A stretch of DNA of 64,000 bases from Synaphobranchus kaupii (taxonomy: Eukaryota > Chordata > Actinopteri > Anguilliformes > Synaphobranchidae). The stretch spans positions 29,826,726 through 29,890,725 of the forward strand of contig CM056376.1 of assembly GCA_029718625.1 (NCBI GenBank), read 5' to 3'. Shown here in pieces: positions 25,378 to 40,300 of this stretch. The position numbers and the translations under genes are program-made. Numbering within the stretch: the stretch's first letter is position 1; each line of letters starts with the position of its first letter. The notes below the pieces were generated by a model. It saw only the letters and a list, made by a program, of their open reading frames with translations, was not told the DNA's origin and did not search any database.

Positions 25378-28300
25378 TGTGAGTGAGTGAGTGAGTGATG
25401 TGAGGTGAGTGAGTGAGTGAGTGAGTGAGTGAGTGAGTGAGTGAGTGAGTGAGTGAGTGAGTGAGTGAGTGAGTGAGTGGAGTGAGTGAGTGATGTGAGT
25501 GAGTGAGTGAGTGAGTGAGTGAGTGAGTGAGTGAAGGTGAGTGAGTGAGTGAGTGAGTGATGTGAGTGAGTGAGTGAGTGAAGTGAGTGAGTGAGTGAGT
25601 GAGTGAGTGAGTGAGTGAGTGAGTGAGTGAAGTGAGTGAGTGAGTGAGTGAGTGAGTGAGTGAGTGAGTGAACACAGTGGGCGGAGACAGGTGAGAGCCC
25701 CACGAATATCTGCAGGTTATACTCTTCTACCTGCCCGGCTTGCACGTTTACCATTTTTATTTTTACCTGCAATGGGTTTGTGTGAGATCGACAGAGGTAC
25801 ATAGAGGTGTGGGTATGGGTTGTGGTCATGCGTGTGTGTGTGTTTACGTGTGCCTTTGTGTATACAGGAGACCCCTCCGTGCTGTGGCAGTGTTTTGGGG
25901 CTCCCTAGAGGAAGGCCTGACTAACAGCCCCTCCAACGCCCAGTTCAAGCTGCTCCTCATCCTGCTCTTCTGCCACCTGGGGGCCTTCGAACCCGTGGTG
26001 GACCTCTACTCGAGCCTGGACGCCAAACATGTCCAGCACGACACCATCGGGTGAGACTGAAGCTGTGGCACTGATCTAGAGAGATATTATAAGTTCTGTG
26101 GTAGACAGAATCATGCCGTTACATTAGAGTAATGGGTACCAGGAACTCTGTCTGACAGTCAATGCTAGGCAATATTGCGTAGTGTTGCATTATCATATGG
26201 GATTACCTTGTGTTACCTCTGTGTCACCACATGGGAAGTGTTGCCAGATACCCGGCATTTATCCCCAAAGCCTTCCTCAAAATCCCCCCTTCTTTAATAG
26301 ACTAGATGCCTCCCTCTGCACCAAGGTATATTTTTTTTATATGTACAATATACCTGACTAGCACTGTTAGAGTAGTCAACCTCTTCAGATTAAATAAAAA
26401 TTTATACTTTTCTAGAAGTAACATAACATTTCCATGTGATATTAGACCAACAGACTTTTTCAGGCATGTGAAATATCAATAAATGTCATTAAATTTTAAT
26501 TACCAGCCATTTTGAAGAATCTCCTGCATACATTTTTCCATGGACGGCGCTACACTGGGGCTAGGGTGGGCTATAGCCCCGTCACAAATTTGCTTAGCCC
26601 CAGTTTAGCCCCCCCAAACATTTTAATAACATTTTTATAATTATAATAAAAAAATATATAAAAGTAAATCAACAATTCTAATCCCTTTCTGATATTTACC
26701 CTGGCTACGCAGCGTATGTAGCTTATGCTATGACGTAGGCTACGGATGTGGGGGTGTGTGTAGGGAGCTCACGCAAATGACAAGAACGTAAACTGATTTC
26801 TAACGTTAGCAAACCAGTGTTTCCCATAGCCTACAATATACATCAGGCCTACAGAGTTCGCCACCACGTTAAAAAATATTAAATGGAAACATCATTGTTT
26901 GAAAACTAATTTACTATCATTTTAAAATCAATAGAAAATGTGTTCGCATAAGCTCTCCATGTGATCTGTCTTCGGAAATTATCAACTACTCAACAAATTT
27001 GTGGAGTGTGTGGAAACTACAGTGTTTTGATTGGCGGTAGACTAATCTCACAACATTGGCTGCTTGGCCATGCATAGATGAGTAGATTTGGAAAGCCAAT
27101 AACTAACCTAAATTAGCTAAAATGATCATTTTCAATCTTCGTCATCTCGACTTCAGCTAATAAGAAGAGCTTGCCTCCAAAAAAATGGTCAGGTAACGTT
27201 AAAGATTTCATATTTCTTCCATGTAGCTAAATGTAGCCTATAAGCTAAGCCTAAATTAAATGGGGGAGAATGGTGACAGTGGAAGCTGTTCTGATAATAC
27301 AGAAACCAAATGCAAACGTTACGGTAGCAGTTTATGAAACACGCCAAGGAGCGTAAACTCATAAGTAAAGTTTGCGATCTTCGTTAGATAATGAGACTCC
27401 TAAATGTCCCAATCACAGAGCAGCGGTTAAACAACGACATTTTAGCCATCTTTTTTGACATAACGTTACACTGATAATTTATCCTCTCTTCTCATATCCT
27501 TTTTCATTATTTTCCGGTGTATTATTTTCTTTGATGTCTGATATTTTTAAGTACTCGTATTGATGAAGCCAAATGACATTTGTAATGCCATTTCAATTTA
27601 CAGAATTATACAATTCTGACTGTTGTATGGATGCTCTGCCCCCCCCCCCCCCCCCCCCTCTCCCTCCCCCATCCTGGGGGAAACACAGCTAACCTTAGCA
27701 CCCCCATGTATTGACCTAGCCCACCCTTAGCCCAGGGAGAGACAAGTTCCTGGCGCCGTCACTGCCTTTTTCCTTTTAAAATCCCCCAGTTATACTTTGT
27801 CCTCGTTTATACTTTACTCCCATACATTTGTGGAACATCCTCCCAATTCATTTTTAAAAAACCCTCCATATTTTGCTAAAAAATCCCCTTATCTGGCAAC
27901 CCTGCACAGAAGCACGTAGCCTAATTACTAATTACTCTCTTAATTGATCCAGCTTAACTTGCTGCTGCTTAGAGAGTGAAGGGTTTAAACTGCTGCAGAA
28001 TTACTACACCTGTCTAGCAGCAGGATTGTGTTTCATGTAATATTTAAGGGTCATGTTATAATAGTCGCATAAATCATGGCTGCATTTGTCCACAAGCACA
28101 AATAAATTTGAATACATTTTCTTCAGTATACAGTTTTTTAAGGGTGCAGGGGGGGGGGGGGGGATTACTGAGAAAATTGTGAACTCAATGAGCACTTATT
28201 TAATGTAAGGTTTGTGGTAATGTGGGGGAGGAGTCCATGTGATTGCTGAAGGCTGTGATATCCCCCCCCCCACCCCTGCAGGTACCTGTTGACCCGTTAC

Positions 28301-31300
28301 GCAGAGTCGTTGGGGCCAGTTCGCCGCAGCCTCCCAGTCCTGCAACTTCTCCCTCAGGTTTTTTCCACTCGAACCAGAAAGATGTGAGTCCCCCCCCCCC
28401 CCTTCAGGGAAAAGCTTTCTGCTCAAAGCCTTTACTGCCTGAAATGACTGCTTATGTATCTTAATTATCTGTACATTCACACTCAGGCATTTTGCTGCTG
28501 CTCTGAACTTAACAGTGACTTGCACATGAGTCAGTGTGTATAACAGGCCCAGAAGAACAGCACCGGGCCTCGATTAAGTCACAGTCACATACGAGTCAGT
28601 ATGTATAATAGAAGAACATTGTCAGGCCTTGATGATCGGTTAAGTCACAGTCACACGAGTCAGTGCATATAACAGAAGAACAGAAACAGCACCAGGCCTT
28701 GATGATCGGTTAAGTCACAGTCACATATGAGTCAGTGCCTATAATAGAAGAACAATGGGTACGTTTACAGTGCCTTGCGAAAGTATTCACCCCCCTTGGC
28801 ATTTTTACTATTTTGTTGCAGTACAACCTGTAATTTAAATTGATTTTTATTTGGATTTTATGTAATGGCCTTACACAAAATAGTCCGAATTGGTGAAGTG
28901 AAATGGAAAAAAAAAAAGAAAAAGATAACTTGTTTTAAAAAATTTAAAAAAAATAAAAAACTGAAAAGTGGTGCGTGCATATGTATTCACCCCCTTTGCT
29001 TTAATGTATTTTTAAAGTATCATATTTAATATTTGGTCGCATATCTTTGCATGCTGTTACTTCCTGAAGTCTGTGACCCATCAACATCAAAAGACTCTCG
29101 ATATCTTATTTTCAGGTACTGTTACAAGCGATACTATAACCTCTCTGCATTTGAATGGATCTCTATGGGAATTGGGGGGTGAGCCTAGATTCAGATGTAA
29201 ATTACGCTGGTACAGTATGGAACACATGACTGGCTAAATGGCAGTAAGTCATCAAGGGTCTAAGGTATCAAACGAGCCCCAAACCATCACTCTGCGGCCA
29301 CATATGGAGTAGATGTGGATGGATCACTTTAAGGGTTTCTTCTCCTGACTTTTTTCCCCATAGAGTTTTATAGGAAAATGAGTCAGGAGAAATAACCCTT
29401 ACAGTGAGCCATCCACATCTACTCCATATGTGGCCACAGAGTGATGGTTTGGGGCTCGTTTGATACCTTAGACCCTTGATGACTTACTGCCATTTAGCCA
29501 GTCATGTGTTCCATACTGTACCAGCGTAATTTACATCTGAATCTAGGCTCACCCCCCAATTCCCATAGAGATCCATTCAAATGCAGAGAGGTTATAGTAT
29601 CGCTTGTAACAGTACCTGAAAATAAGATATCGAGAGTCTTTTGATGTTGATGGGTCACAGACTTCAGGAAGTAACAGCATGCAAAGATATGCGACCAAAT
29701 ATTAAATATGATACTTTAAAAATACATTAAAGCAAAGGGGGTGAATACATATGCACGTACCACTTTTCAGTTTTTTATTTTTTTTAAATTTTTTAAAGCA
29801 AGTTTTTTTTTTTCATTTCACTTCACCTATTTGGACTATTTTGTGTTGGTCCATTACATAAAATCCAAATAAAAATCTATTTAAATTACAGGTTGTACTG
29901 CAACAAAATAGGAAAAATGCCTAGGGGGTGAATACTTTCGCAAGGCACTGTACATGCACACTAATACTCCGATCTGAACCCGGTTATGACAATACTCTGG
30001 TTACTGAAATGGTCATGTAAACACCTTTATCCGATAATGTAAGGTCATAATCCGCGTTTTCGAAACCCGATTAACACCCCTGGTTTTTTGGCCAAACTTT
30101 CGATTTTTTGGAGCATGTAAACACCTTTCTCCGGTTTCTTTCGGCTTTTCAAAACTACGCATGTCAGGCAGAAGAAGCGGTGTAACGTCAAAATTATTCC
30201 ACCCGTCAACATTTGCTATGCCTGGGGTTCCTTCAGCATCTCACTTCCAGAATTTTATTGTTAAATTAGCATTTCACCGGTGAAAATATATTGTTCAGTG
30301 TTACGTGCTTGTGTTTGTACTAGCTAGTTTGTGGCTAGCATATTAAATAACTGAGATTATCTGGGAATTGGCCAGATTTAGAGATCGGTAAAGCTAGCTA
30401 GTACAATAATATAAATCAACCACTACTAGCAATTAGCTATAAATAACTAGCTATAATAATTACTAGCTAGCTATAATAATAATAGCCAACATGCGTAAAT
30501 TTTTGACGGGCGGATCATTTTTGTCCTGACAACGGGAAGCAGTCAGTAGCTACGTTTTCCACAGAGCCGATTATGGAGAGAATCATGTAAACGCGGCTTT
30601 TGGAGTAATAACATTTCTTATGTCCATGTGAACGCGATAAGTTAAATACTGGCCTAAGCTGATAGTTTCCAGTAATCGGATATTGCTGTGCATGTAAACG
30701 TACCCATTGTCAGGCCTCGATGATCGGTTAAGTCACATGAGTCAGTGTGTATAACAGAGCCAGAAGATTAAGTCAGTCACATATGAGTCAGTGCGTATAC
30801 GATCGGCTATGTCACAGTCACATATGAGTCGTTTATAGAGACGAGCACAGGAAAAATTGTGCACCTTATCTGCTTGTGCACCTTATCCGCGGAAACTCCT
30901 GTTCCCTCTCACCCTTCCCGTTTTGAGTAAGCGCTTGTGTGTCCCAGACCTCAGAATACATCATCCAAGCGTACAAGTACGGTGCGTTTGAGAAGATTCC
31001 GGAGTTCATCGCCTTCCGGACCAGACTGAACCGTTCGCTGCATTTCGCTCAGGTGCGGACCGAGAGCATGCTGTTGGATCTGTTCCAGGAGGCAGATATG
31101 TGAGTCTGAATTCTTACCGTACACACCTGTATACTCCGATTAATACCTGTTCAGTATACACACCTGTATACTCCGATTGATACCTGTTCACTATACACAC
31201 CTGTATACTCCGATTAATACCTGTTCAGTATACACACCTGTATGCTCCGATTAATACCTGTTCACTATACACACCTGTATACTCCGATTAATACCTGTTC

Positions 31301-34300
31301 ACTATACACACCTTATGCTCCGATTAATACCTGTTCACTATACACACCTGTATACTCCGATTAATACCTGTTCACTATACACACCTGTATGCTCCGATTG
31401 ATACCTGTTCCCTATACACACCTGTATGCTCCGATTGATACCTGTTCCCTATACACACCTGTATGCTCCGATTAATACCTGTTCACTATACACACCTGTA
31501 TACTCCGATTAATACCTGTTCACTATACACACCTGTATGCTCCGATTAATACCTGTTCACTATACACACCTGTATAATACACACCTGTATGCTCCGATTA
31601 ATACCTGTTCACTATACACACCTGTATGCTCCGATTAATACCTGTTCACTATACACACCTGTATGCTCCGATTAATACCTGTTCCCTATACACACCTGTA
31701 TACTCCGATTAATACCTGTTCACTATACACACCTGTATGCTCCGATTGATACCTGTTCCCTATACACACCTGTATACTCCGATTGATACCTGTTCACTAT
31801 ACACACCTGTATGCTCCGATTGATACCTGTTCCCTATACACACCTGTATACTCCGATTGATACCTGTTCACTATACACACCTGTATACTCCGATTAATAC
31901 CTGTTCACTATACACACCTGTATACTCCGATTAATACCTGTTCCCTATACACACCTGTATGCTCCGATTAATACCTGTTCACTATACACACCTGTATACT
32001 CCGATTAATACCTGTTCAGTATACGCACCTGTATGCTCCGATTGATACCTGTTCACTATACACACCTGTATGCTCCGATTAATACCTGTTCCCTATACAC
32101 ACCTGTATACTGTGATTAATACCTGTTCCCTATACACACCTGTATGCTCCGATTAATACCTGTTCACTATACACACCTGTATACTCCGATTAATACCTGT
32201 TCCCTATACACACCTGTATGCTCCGATTGATACCTGTTCACTATACACACCTGTATGCTCCGATTAATACCTGTTCACTATACACACCTGTATACTCCGA
32301 TTAATACCTGTTCCCTATACACACCTGTATGCTCCGATTGATACCTGTTCACTATACACACCTGTATACTCCGATTAATACCTGTTCACTATACACACCT
32401 GTATACTCCGATTAATACCTGTTCACTATACACACCTGTATACTCCGATTAATACCTGTTCACTATACACACCTGTATGTTCCGATTGATACCTGTTCCC
32501 TATACACACCTGTATACTCCGATTGATACCTGTTCACTATACACACCTGTATACTCCGATTAATACCTGTTCACTATACACACCTGTATACTCCGATTAA
32601 TACCTATTCACTATACACACCTGTATACTCCGATTAATACCTGTTCACTATACACACCTGTATACTCCGATTAATACCTGTTCACTATACACACCTGTAT
32701 ACTCCGATTAATACCTGTTCCCTATACACACCTGTATACTCCGATTAATACCTGTTCCCTATACACACCTGTATACTCCGATTAATACCTGTTCCCTATA
32801 CACACCTGTATACTCCGATTAATACCTGTTCCCTATGCACACCTGTATACTCCGATTAATACCTGTTCACTATACACACCTGTATACTCCGATTAATACC
32901 TGTTCACTATACACACCTGTATACTCCGATTAATACCTGTTCACTATACACACCTGTATACTGTGATTAATACCTGTTCCCTATACACACCTGTATGCTC
33001 CGATTGATACCTGTTCACTATACACACCTGTATACTCCGATTGATACCTGTTCACTATACACACCTGTATACTCCGATTAATACCTGTTCCCTATACACA
33101 CCTGTATACTCCGATTAATACCTGTTCACTATACACACCTGTATACTCCCATTAATACCTGTTCACTATACACACCTGTATACTCCCATTAATACCTGTT
33201 CACTATACACACCTGTATACTCCGATTAATACCTGTTCACTATACACACCTGTATACTCCGATTAATACCTGTTCCCTATACACACCTGTATGCTCCTAT
33301 TAATACCTGTTCACTATACACACCTGTATACTCCGATTAATACCTGTTCCCTATACACACCTGTATACTCCGATTAATACCTGTTCAGTATACGCACCTG
33401 TATACTCCGATTAATACCTGTTCACTATACACACCTGTATACTCCGATTAATACCTGTTCACTATACGCACCTGTATACTCCGATTAATACCTGTTCACT
33501 ATACACACCTGTATACTCCGATTAATACCTGTTCAGTATACACACCTGTATGCTCCTATTAATACCTGTTCACTATACACACCTGTATACTCCGATTAAT
33601 ACCTGTTCACTATACACACCTGTATGCTCCTATTAATACCTGTTCACTATACACACCTGTATACTCCGATTAATACCTGTTCAATATACACACCTGTATA
33701 CTCCGATTAATACCTGTTCTTTATACACACCTGTATGCTCCGATTGATACCTGTTCCCTATACACACCTGTATGCTCCGATTGATACCTGTTCCCTATAC
33801 ACACCTGTATACTCCGATTAATACCTGTTCCCTATACACACCTGTATACTGTGATTAATACCTGTTCCCTATACACACCTGTATGCTCCGATTAATACCT
33901 GTTCCCTATACACACCTGTATACTCCGATTAATACCTGTTCCCTATACACACCTGTATACTGTGATTAATACCTGTTCCCTATACACACCTGTATGCTCC
34001 GATTAATACCTGTTCCGTATACACACCTGTATACTCCGATTAATACCTGTTCACTATACACACCTGTATACTCCGATTAATACCTGTTCCCTATACACAC
34101 CTGTATACTCCGATTAATACCTGTTCACTATACACACCTGTATACTCCGATTAATACCTGTTCCCTATACACACCTGTATACTCCGATTAATACCTGTTC
34201 ACTATACACACCTGTATACTCCGATTAATACCTGTTCAGTATACACACCTGTATGCTCCGATTAATACCTGTTCACTATACACACCTGTATACTCCGATT

Positions 34301-37300
34301 AATACCTGTTCACTATACACACCTTATGCTCCGATTAATACCTGTTCACTATACACACCTGTATACTCCGATTAATACCTGTTCACTATACACACCTGTA
34401 TGCTCCGATTGATACCTGTTCCCTATACACACCTGTATGCTCCGATTGATACCTGTTCCCTATACACACCTGTATGCTCCGATTAATACCTGTTCACTAT
34501 ACACACCTGTATACTCCGATTAATACCTGTTCACTATACACACCTGTATGCTCCGATTAATACCTGTTCACTATACACACCTGTATACTCCGATTAATAC
34601 CTGTTCACTATACACACCTGTATGCTCCGATTAATACCTGTTCACTATACACACCTGTATGCTCCGATTAATACCTGTTCACTATACACACCTGTATGCT
34701 CCGATTAATACCTGTTCCCTATACACACCTGTATACTCCGATTAATACCTGTTCACTATACACACCTGTATGCTCCGATTGATACCTGTTCCCTATACAC
34801 ACCTGTATACTCCGATTGATACCTGTTCACTATACACACCTGTATGCTCCGATTGATACCTGTTCCCTATACACACCTGTATACTCCGATTGATACCTGT
34901 TCACTATACACACCTGTATACTCCGATTAATACCTGTTCACTATACACACCTGTATACTCCGATTAATACCTGTTCCCTATACACACCTGTATGCTCCGA
35001 TTAATACCTGTTCACTATACACACCTGTATACTCCGATTAATACCTGTTCAGTATACGCACCTGTATGCTCCGATTGATACCTGTTCACTATACACACCT
35101 GTATGCTCCGATTAATACCTGTTCCCTATACACACCTGTATACTGTGATTAATACCTGTTCCCTATACACACCTGTATGCTCCGATTAATACCTGTTCAC
35201 TATACACACCTGTATACTCCGATTAATACCTGTTCCCTATACACACCTGTATGCTCCGATTGATACCTGTTCACTATACACACCTGTATGCTCCGATTAA
35301 TACCTGTTCACTATACACACCTGTATACTCCGATTAATACCTGTTCCCTATACACACCTGTATGCTCCGATTGATACCTGTTCACTATACACACCTGTAT
35401 ACTCCGATTAATACCTGTTCACTATACACACCTGTATACTCCGATTAATACCTGTTCACTATACACACCTGTATACTCCGATTAATACCTGTTCACTATA
35501 CACACCTGTATGTTCCGATTGATACCTGTTCCCTATACACACCTGTATACTCCGATTGATACCTGTTCACTATACACACCTGTATACTCCGATTAATACC
35601 TGTTCACTATACACACCTGTATACTCCGATTAATACCTATTCACTATACACACCTGTATACTCCGATTAATACCTGTTCACTATACACACCTGTATACTC
35701 CGATTAATACCTGTTCACTATACACACCTGTATACTCCGATTAATACCTGTTCCCTATACACACCTGTATACTCCGATTAATACCTGTTCCCTATACACA
35801 CCTGTATACTCCGATTAATACCTGTTCCCTATACACACCTGTATACTCCGATTAATACCTGTTCCCTATGCACACCTGTATACTCCGATTAATACCTGTT
35901 CACTATACACACCTGTATACTCCGATTAATACCTGTTCACTATACACACCTGTATACTCCGATTAATACCTGTTCACTATACACACCTGTATACTGTGAT
36001 TAATACCTGTTCCCTATACACACCTGTATGCTCCGATTGATACCTGTTCACTATACACACCTGTATACTCCGATTGATACCTGTTCACTATACACACCTG
36101 TATACTCCGATTAATACCTGTTCCCTATACACACCTGTATACTCCGATTAATACCTGTTCACTATACACACCTGTATACTCCCATTAATACCTGTTCACT
36201 ATACACACCTGTATACTCCCATTAATACCTGTTCACTATACACACCTGTATACTCCGATTAATACCTGTTCACTATACACACCTGTATACTCCGATTAAT
36301 ACCTGTTCCCTATACACACCTGTATGCTCCTATTAATACCTGTTCACTATACACACCTGTATACTCCGATTAATACCTGTTCCCTATACACACCTGTATA
36401 CTCCGATTAATACCTGTTCAGTATACGCACCTGTATACTCCGATTAATACCTGTTCACTATACACACCTGTATACTCCGATTAATACCTGTTCACTATAC
36501 GCACCTGTATACTCCGATTAATACCTGTTCACTATACACACCTGTATACTCCGATTAATACCTGTTCAGTATACACACCTGTATGCTCCTATTAATACCT
36601 GTTCACTATACACACCTGTATACTCCGATTAATACCTGTTCACTATACACACCTGTATGCTCCTATTAATACCTGTTCACTATACACACCTGTATACTCC
36701 GATTAATACCTGTTCAATATACACACCTGTATACTCCGATTAATACCTGTTCTTTATACACACCTGTATGCTCCGATTGATACCTGTTCCCTATACACAC
36801 CTGTATGCTCCGATTGATACCTGTTCCCTATACACACCTGTATACTCCGATTAATACCTGTTCCCTATACACACCTGTATACTGTGATTAATACCTGTTC
36901 CCTATACACACCTGTATGCTCCGATTAATACCTGTTCCCTATACACACCTGTATACTCCGATTAATACCTGTTCCCTATACACACCTGTATACTGTGATT
37001 AATACCTGTTCCCTATACACACCTGTATGCTCCGATTAATACCTGTTCCGTATACACACCTGTATACTCCGATTAATACCTGTTCACTATACACACCTGT
37101 ATACTCCGATTAATACCTGTTCCCTATACACACCTGTATACTCCGATTAATACCTGTTCACTATACACACCTGTATACTCCGATTAATACCTGTTCCCTA
37201 TACACACCTGTATACTCCGATTAATACCTGTTCACTATACACACCTGTATACTCCGATTAATACCTGTTCAGTATACACACCTGTATGCTCCGATTAATA

Positions 37301-40300
37301 CCTGTTCACTATACACACCTGTATACTCCGATTAATACCTGTTCACTATACACACCTTATGCTCCGATTAATACCTGTTCACTATACACACCTGTATACT
37401 CCGATTAATACCTGTTCACTATACACACCTGTATGCTCCGATTGATACCTGTTCCCTATACACACCTGTATGCTCCGATTGATACCTGTTCCCTATACAC
37501 ACCTGTATGCTCCGATTAATACCTGTTCACTATACACACCTGTATACTCCGATTAATACCTGTTCACTATACACACCTGTATGCTCCGATTAATACCTGT
37601 TCACTATACACACCTGTATACTCCGATTAATACCTGTTCACTATACACACCTGTATGCTCCGATTAATACCTGTTCACTATACACACCTGTATGCTCCGA
37701 TTAATACCTGTTCACTATACACACCTGTATGCTCCGATTAATACCTGTTCCCTATACACACCTGTATACTCCGATTAATACCTGTTCACTATACACACCT
37801 GTATGCTCCGATTGATACCTGTTCCCTATACACACCTGTATACTCCGATTGATACCTGTTCACTATACACACCTGTATGCTCCGATTGATACCTGTTCCC
37901 TATACACACCTGTATACTCCGATTGATACCTGTTCACTATACACACCTGTATACTCCGATTAATACCTGTTCACTATACACACCTGTATACTCCGATTAA
38001 TACCTGTTCCCTATACACACCTGTATGCTCCGATTAATACCTGTTCACTATACACACCTGTATACTCCGATTAATACCTGTTCAGTATACGCACCTGTAT
38101 GCTCCGATTGATACCTGTTCACTATACACACCTGTATGCTCCGATTAATACCTGTTCCCTATACACACCTGTATACTGTGATTAATACCTGTTCCCTATA
38201 CACACCTGTATGCTCCGATTAATACCTGTTCACTATACACACCTGTATACTCCGATTAATACCTGTTCCCTATACACACCTGTATGCTCCGATTGATACC
38301 TGTTCACTATACACACCTGTATGCTCCGATTAATACCTGTTCACTATACACACCTGTATACTCCGATTAATACCTGTTCCCTATACACACCTGTATGCTC
38401 CGATTGATACCTGTTCACTATACACACCTGTATACTCCGATTAATACCTGTTCACTATACACACCTGTATACTCCGATTAATACCTGTTCACTATACACA
38501 CCTGTATACTCCGATTAATACCTGTTCACTATACACACCTGTATGTTCCGATTGATACCTGTTCCCTATACACACCTGTATACTCCGATTGATACCTGTT
38601 CACTATACACACCTGTATACTCCGATTAATACCTGTTCACTATACACACCTGTATACTCCGATTAATACCTATTCACTATACACACCTGTATACTCCGAT
38701 TAATACCTGTTCACTATACACACCTGTATACTCCGATTAATACCTGTTCACTATACACACCTGTATACTCCGATTAATACCTGTTCCCTATACACACCTG
38801 TATACTCCGATTAATACCTGTTCCCTATACACACCTGTATACTCCGATTAATACCTGTTCCCTATACACACCTGTATACTCCGATTAATACCTGTTCCCT
38901 ATGCACACCTGTATACTCCGATTAATACCTGTTCACTATACACACCTGTATACTCCGATTAATACCTGTTCACTATACACACCTGTATACTCCGATTAAT
39001 ACCTGTTCACTATACACACCTGTATACTGTGATTAATACCTGTTCACTATACACACCTGTATACTCCGATTGATACCTGTTCCCTATACACACCTGTATG
39101 CTCCGATTGATACCTGTTCCCTATACACACCTGTATGCTCCGATTGATACCTGTTCCCTATACACACCTGTATACTCCGATTAATACCTGTTCACTATAC
39201 ACACCTGTATACTCCCATTAATACCTGTTCACTATACACACCTGTATACTCCGATTAATACCTGTTCCCTATACACACCTGTATGCTCCTATTAATACCT
39301 GTTCACTATACACACCTGTATACTCCGATTAATACCTGTTCCCTATACACACCTGTATACTCCGATTAATACCTGTTCAGTATACGCACCTGTATACTCC
39401 GATTAATACCTGTTCACTATACACACCTGTATACTCCGATTAATACCTGTTCACTATACGCACCTGTATACTCCGATTAATACCTGTTCACTATACACAC
39501 CTGTATACTCCGATTAATACCTGTTCAGTATACACACCTGTATGCTCCTATTAATACCTGTTCACTATACACACCTGTATACTCCGATTAATACCTGTTC
39601 ACTATACACACCTGTATGCTCCTATTAATACCTGTTCACTATACACACCTGTATACTCCGATTAATACCTGTTCAGTATACACACCTGTATGCTCCGATT
39701 GATACCTGTTCACTATACACACCTGTATACTCCGATTAATACCTGTTCAATATACACACCTGTATACTCCGATTAATACCTGTTCCCTATACACACCTGT
39801 ATGCTCCGATTGATACCTGTTCCCTATACACACCTGTATGCTCCGATTGATACCTGTTCCCTATACACACCTGTATACTCCGATTAATACCTGTTCCCTA
39901 TACACACCTGTATACTCCGATTAATACCTGTTCCCTATACACACCTGTATACTGTGATTAATACCTGTTCCCTATACACACCTGTATGCTCCGATTAATA
40001 CCTGTTCCCTATACACACCTGTATACTCCGATTAATACCTGTTCCCTATACACACCTGTATACTGTGATTAATACCTGTTCCCTATACACACCTGTATGC
40101 TCCGATTAATACCTGTTCCGTATACACACCTGTATACTCCGATTAATACCTGTTCACTATACACACCTGTATACTCCGATTAATACCTGTTCCCTATACA
40201 CACCTGTATACTCCGATTAATACCTGTTCACTATACACACCTGTATACTCCGATTAATACCTGTTCCCTATACACACCTGTATACTCCGATTAATACCTG

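Larger units (their letters stand above)
28520..30840. repeat. Degenerate 65-85-bp tandem repeat in naa25 intron 15, split by nested transposons
   Basis: Units containing TAAGTCACAGTCACATATGA, GTCAGTGYRTATAA and AGAAGAACA occur four times at 28,515-28,756 and about twice more at 30,711-30,835. The intervening 1.95 kb is an outer TIR element carrying an inner Tc1-type foldback. Confidence 0.75.

Noticed and set aside
24845..25829. Long Thr-His-Ser-Leu repeat proteins on the minus strand
   Set aside because: Translation of the (GAGT)n and (GT)n microsatellites; no flanking coding signal.
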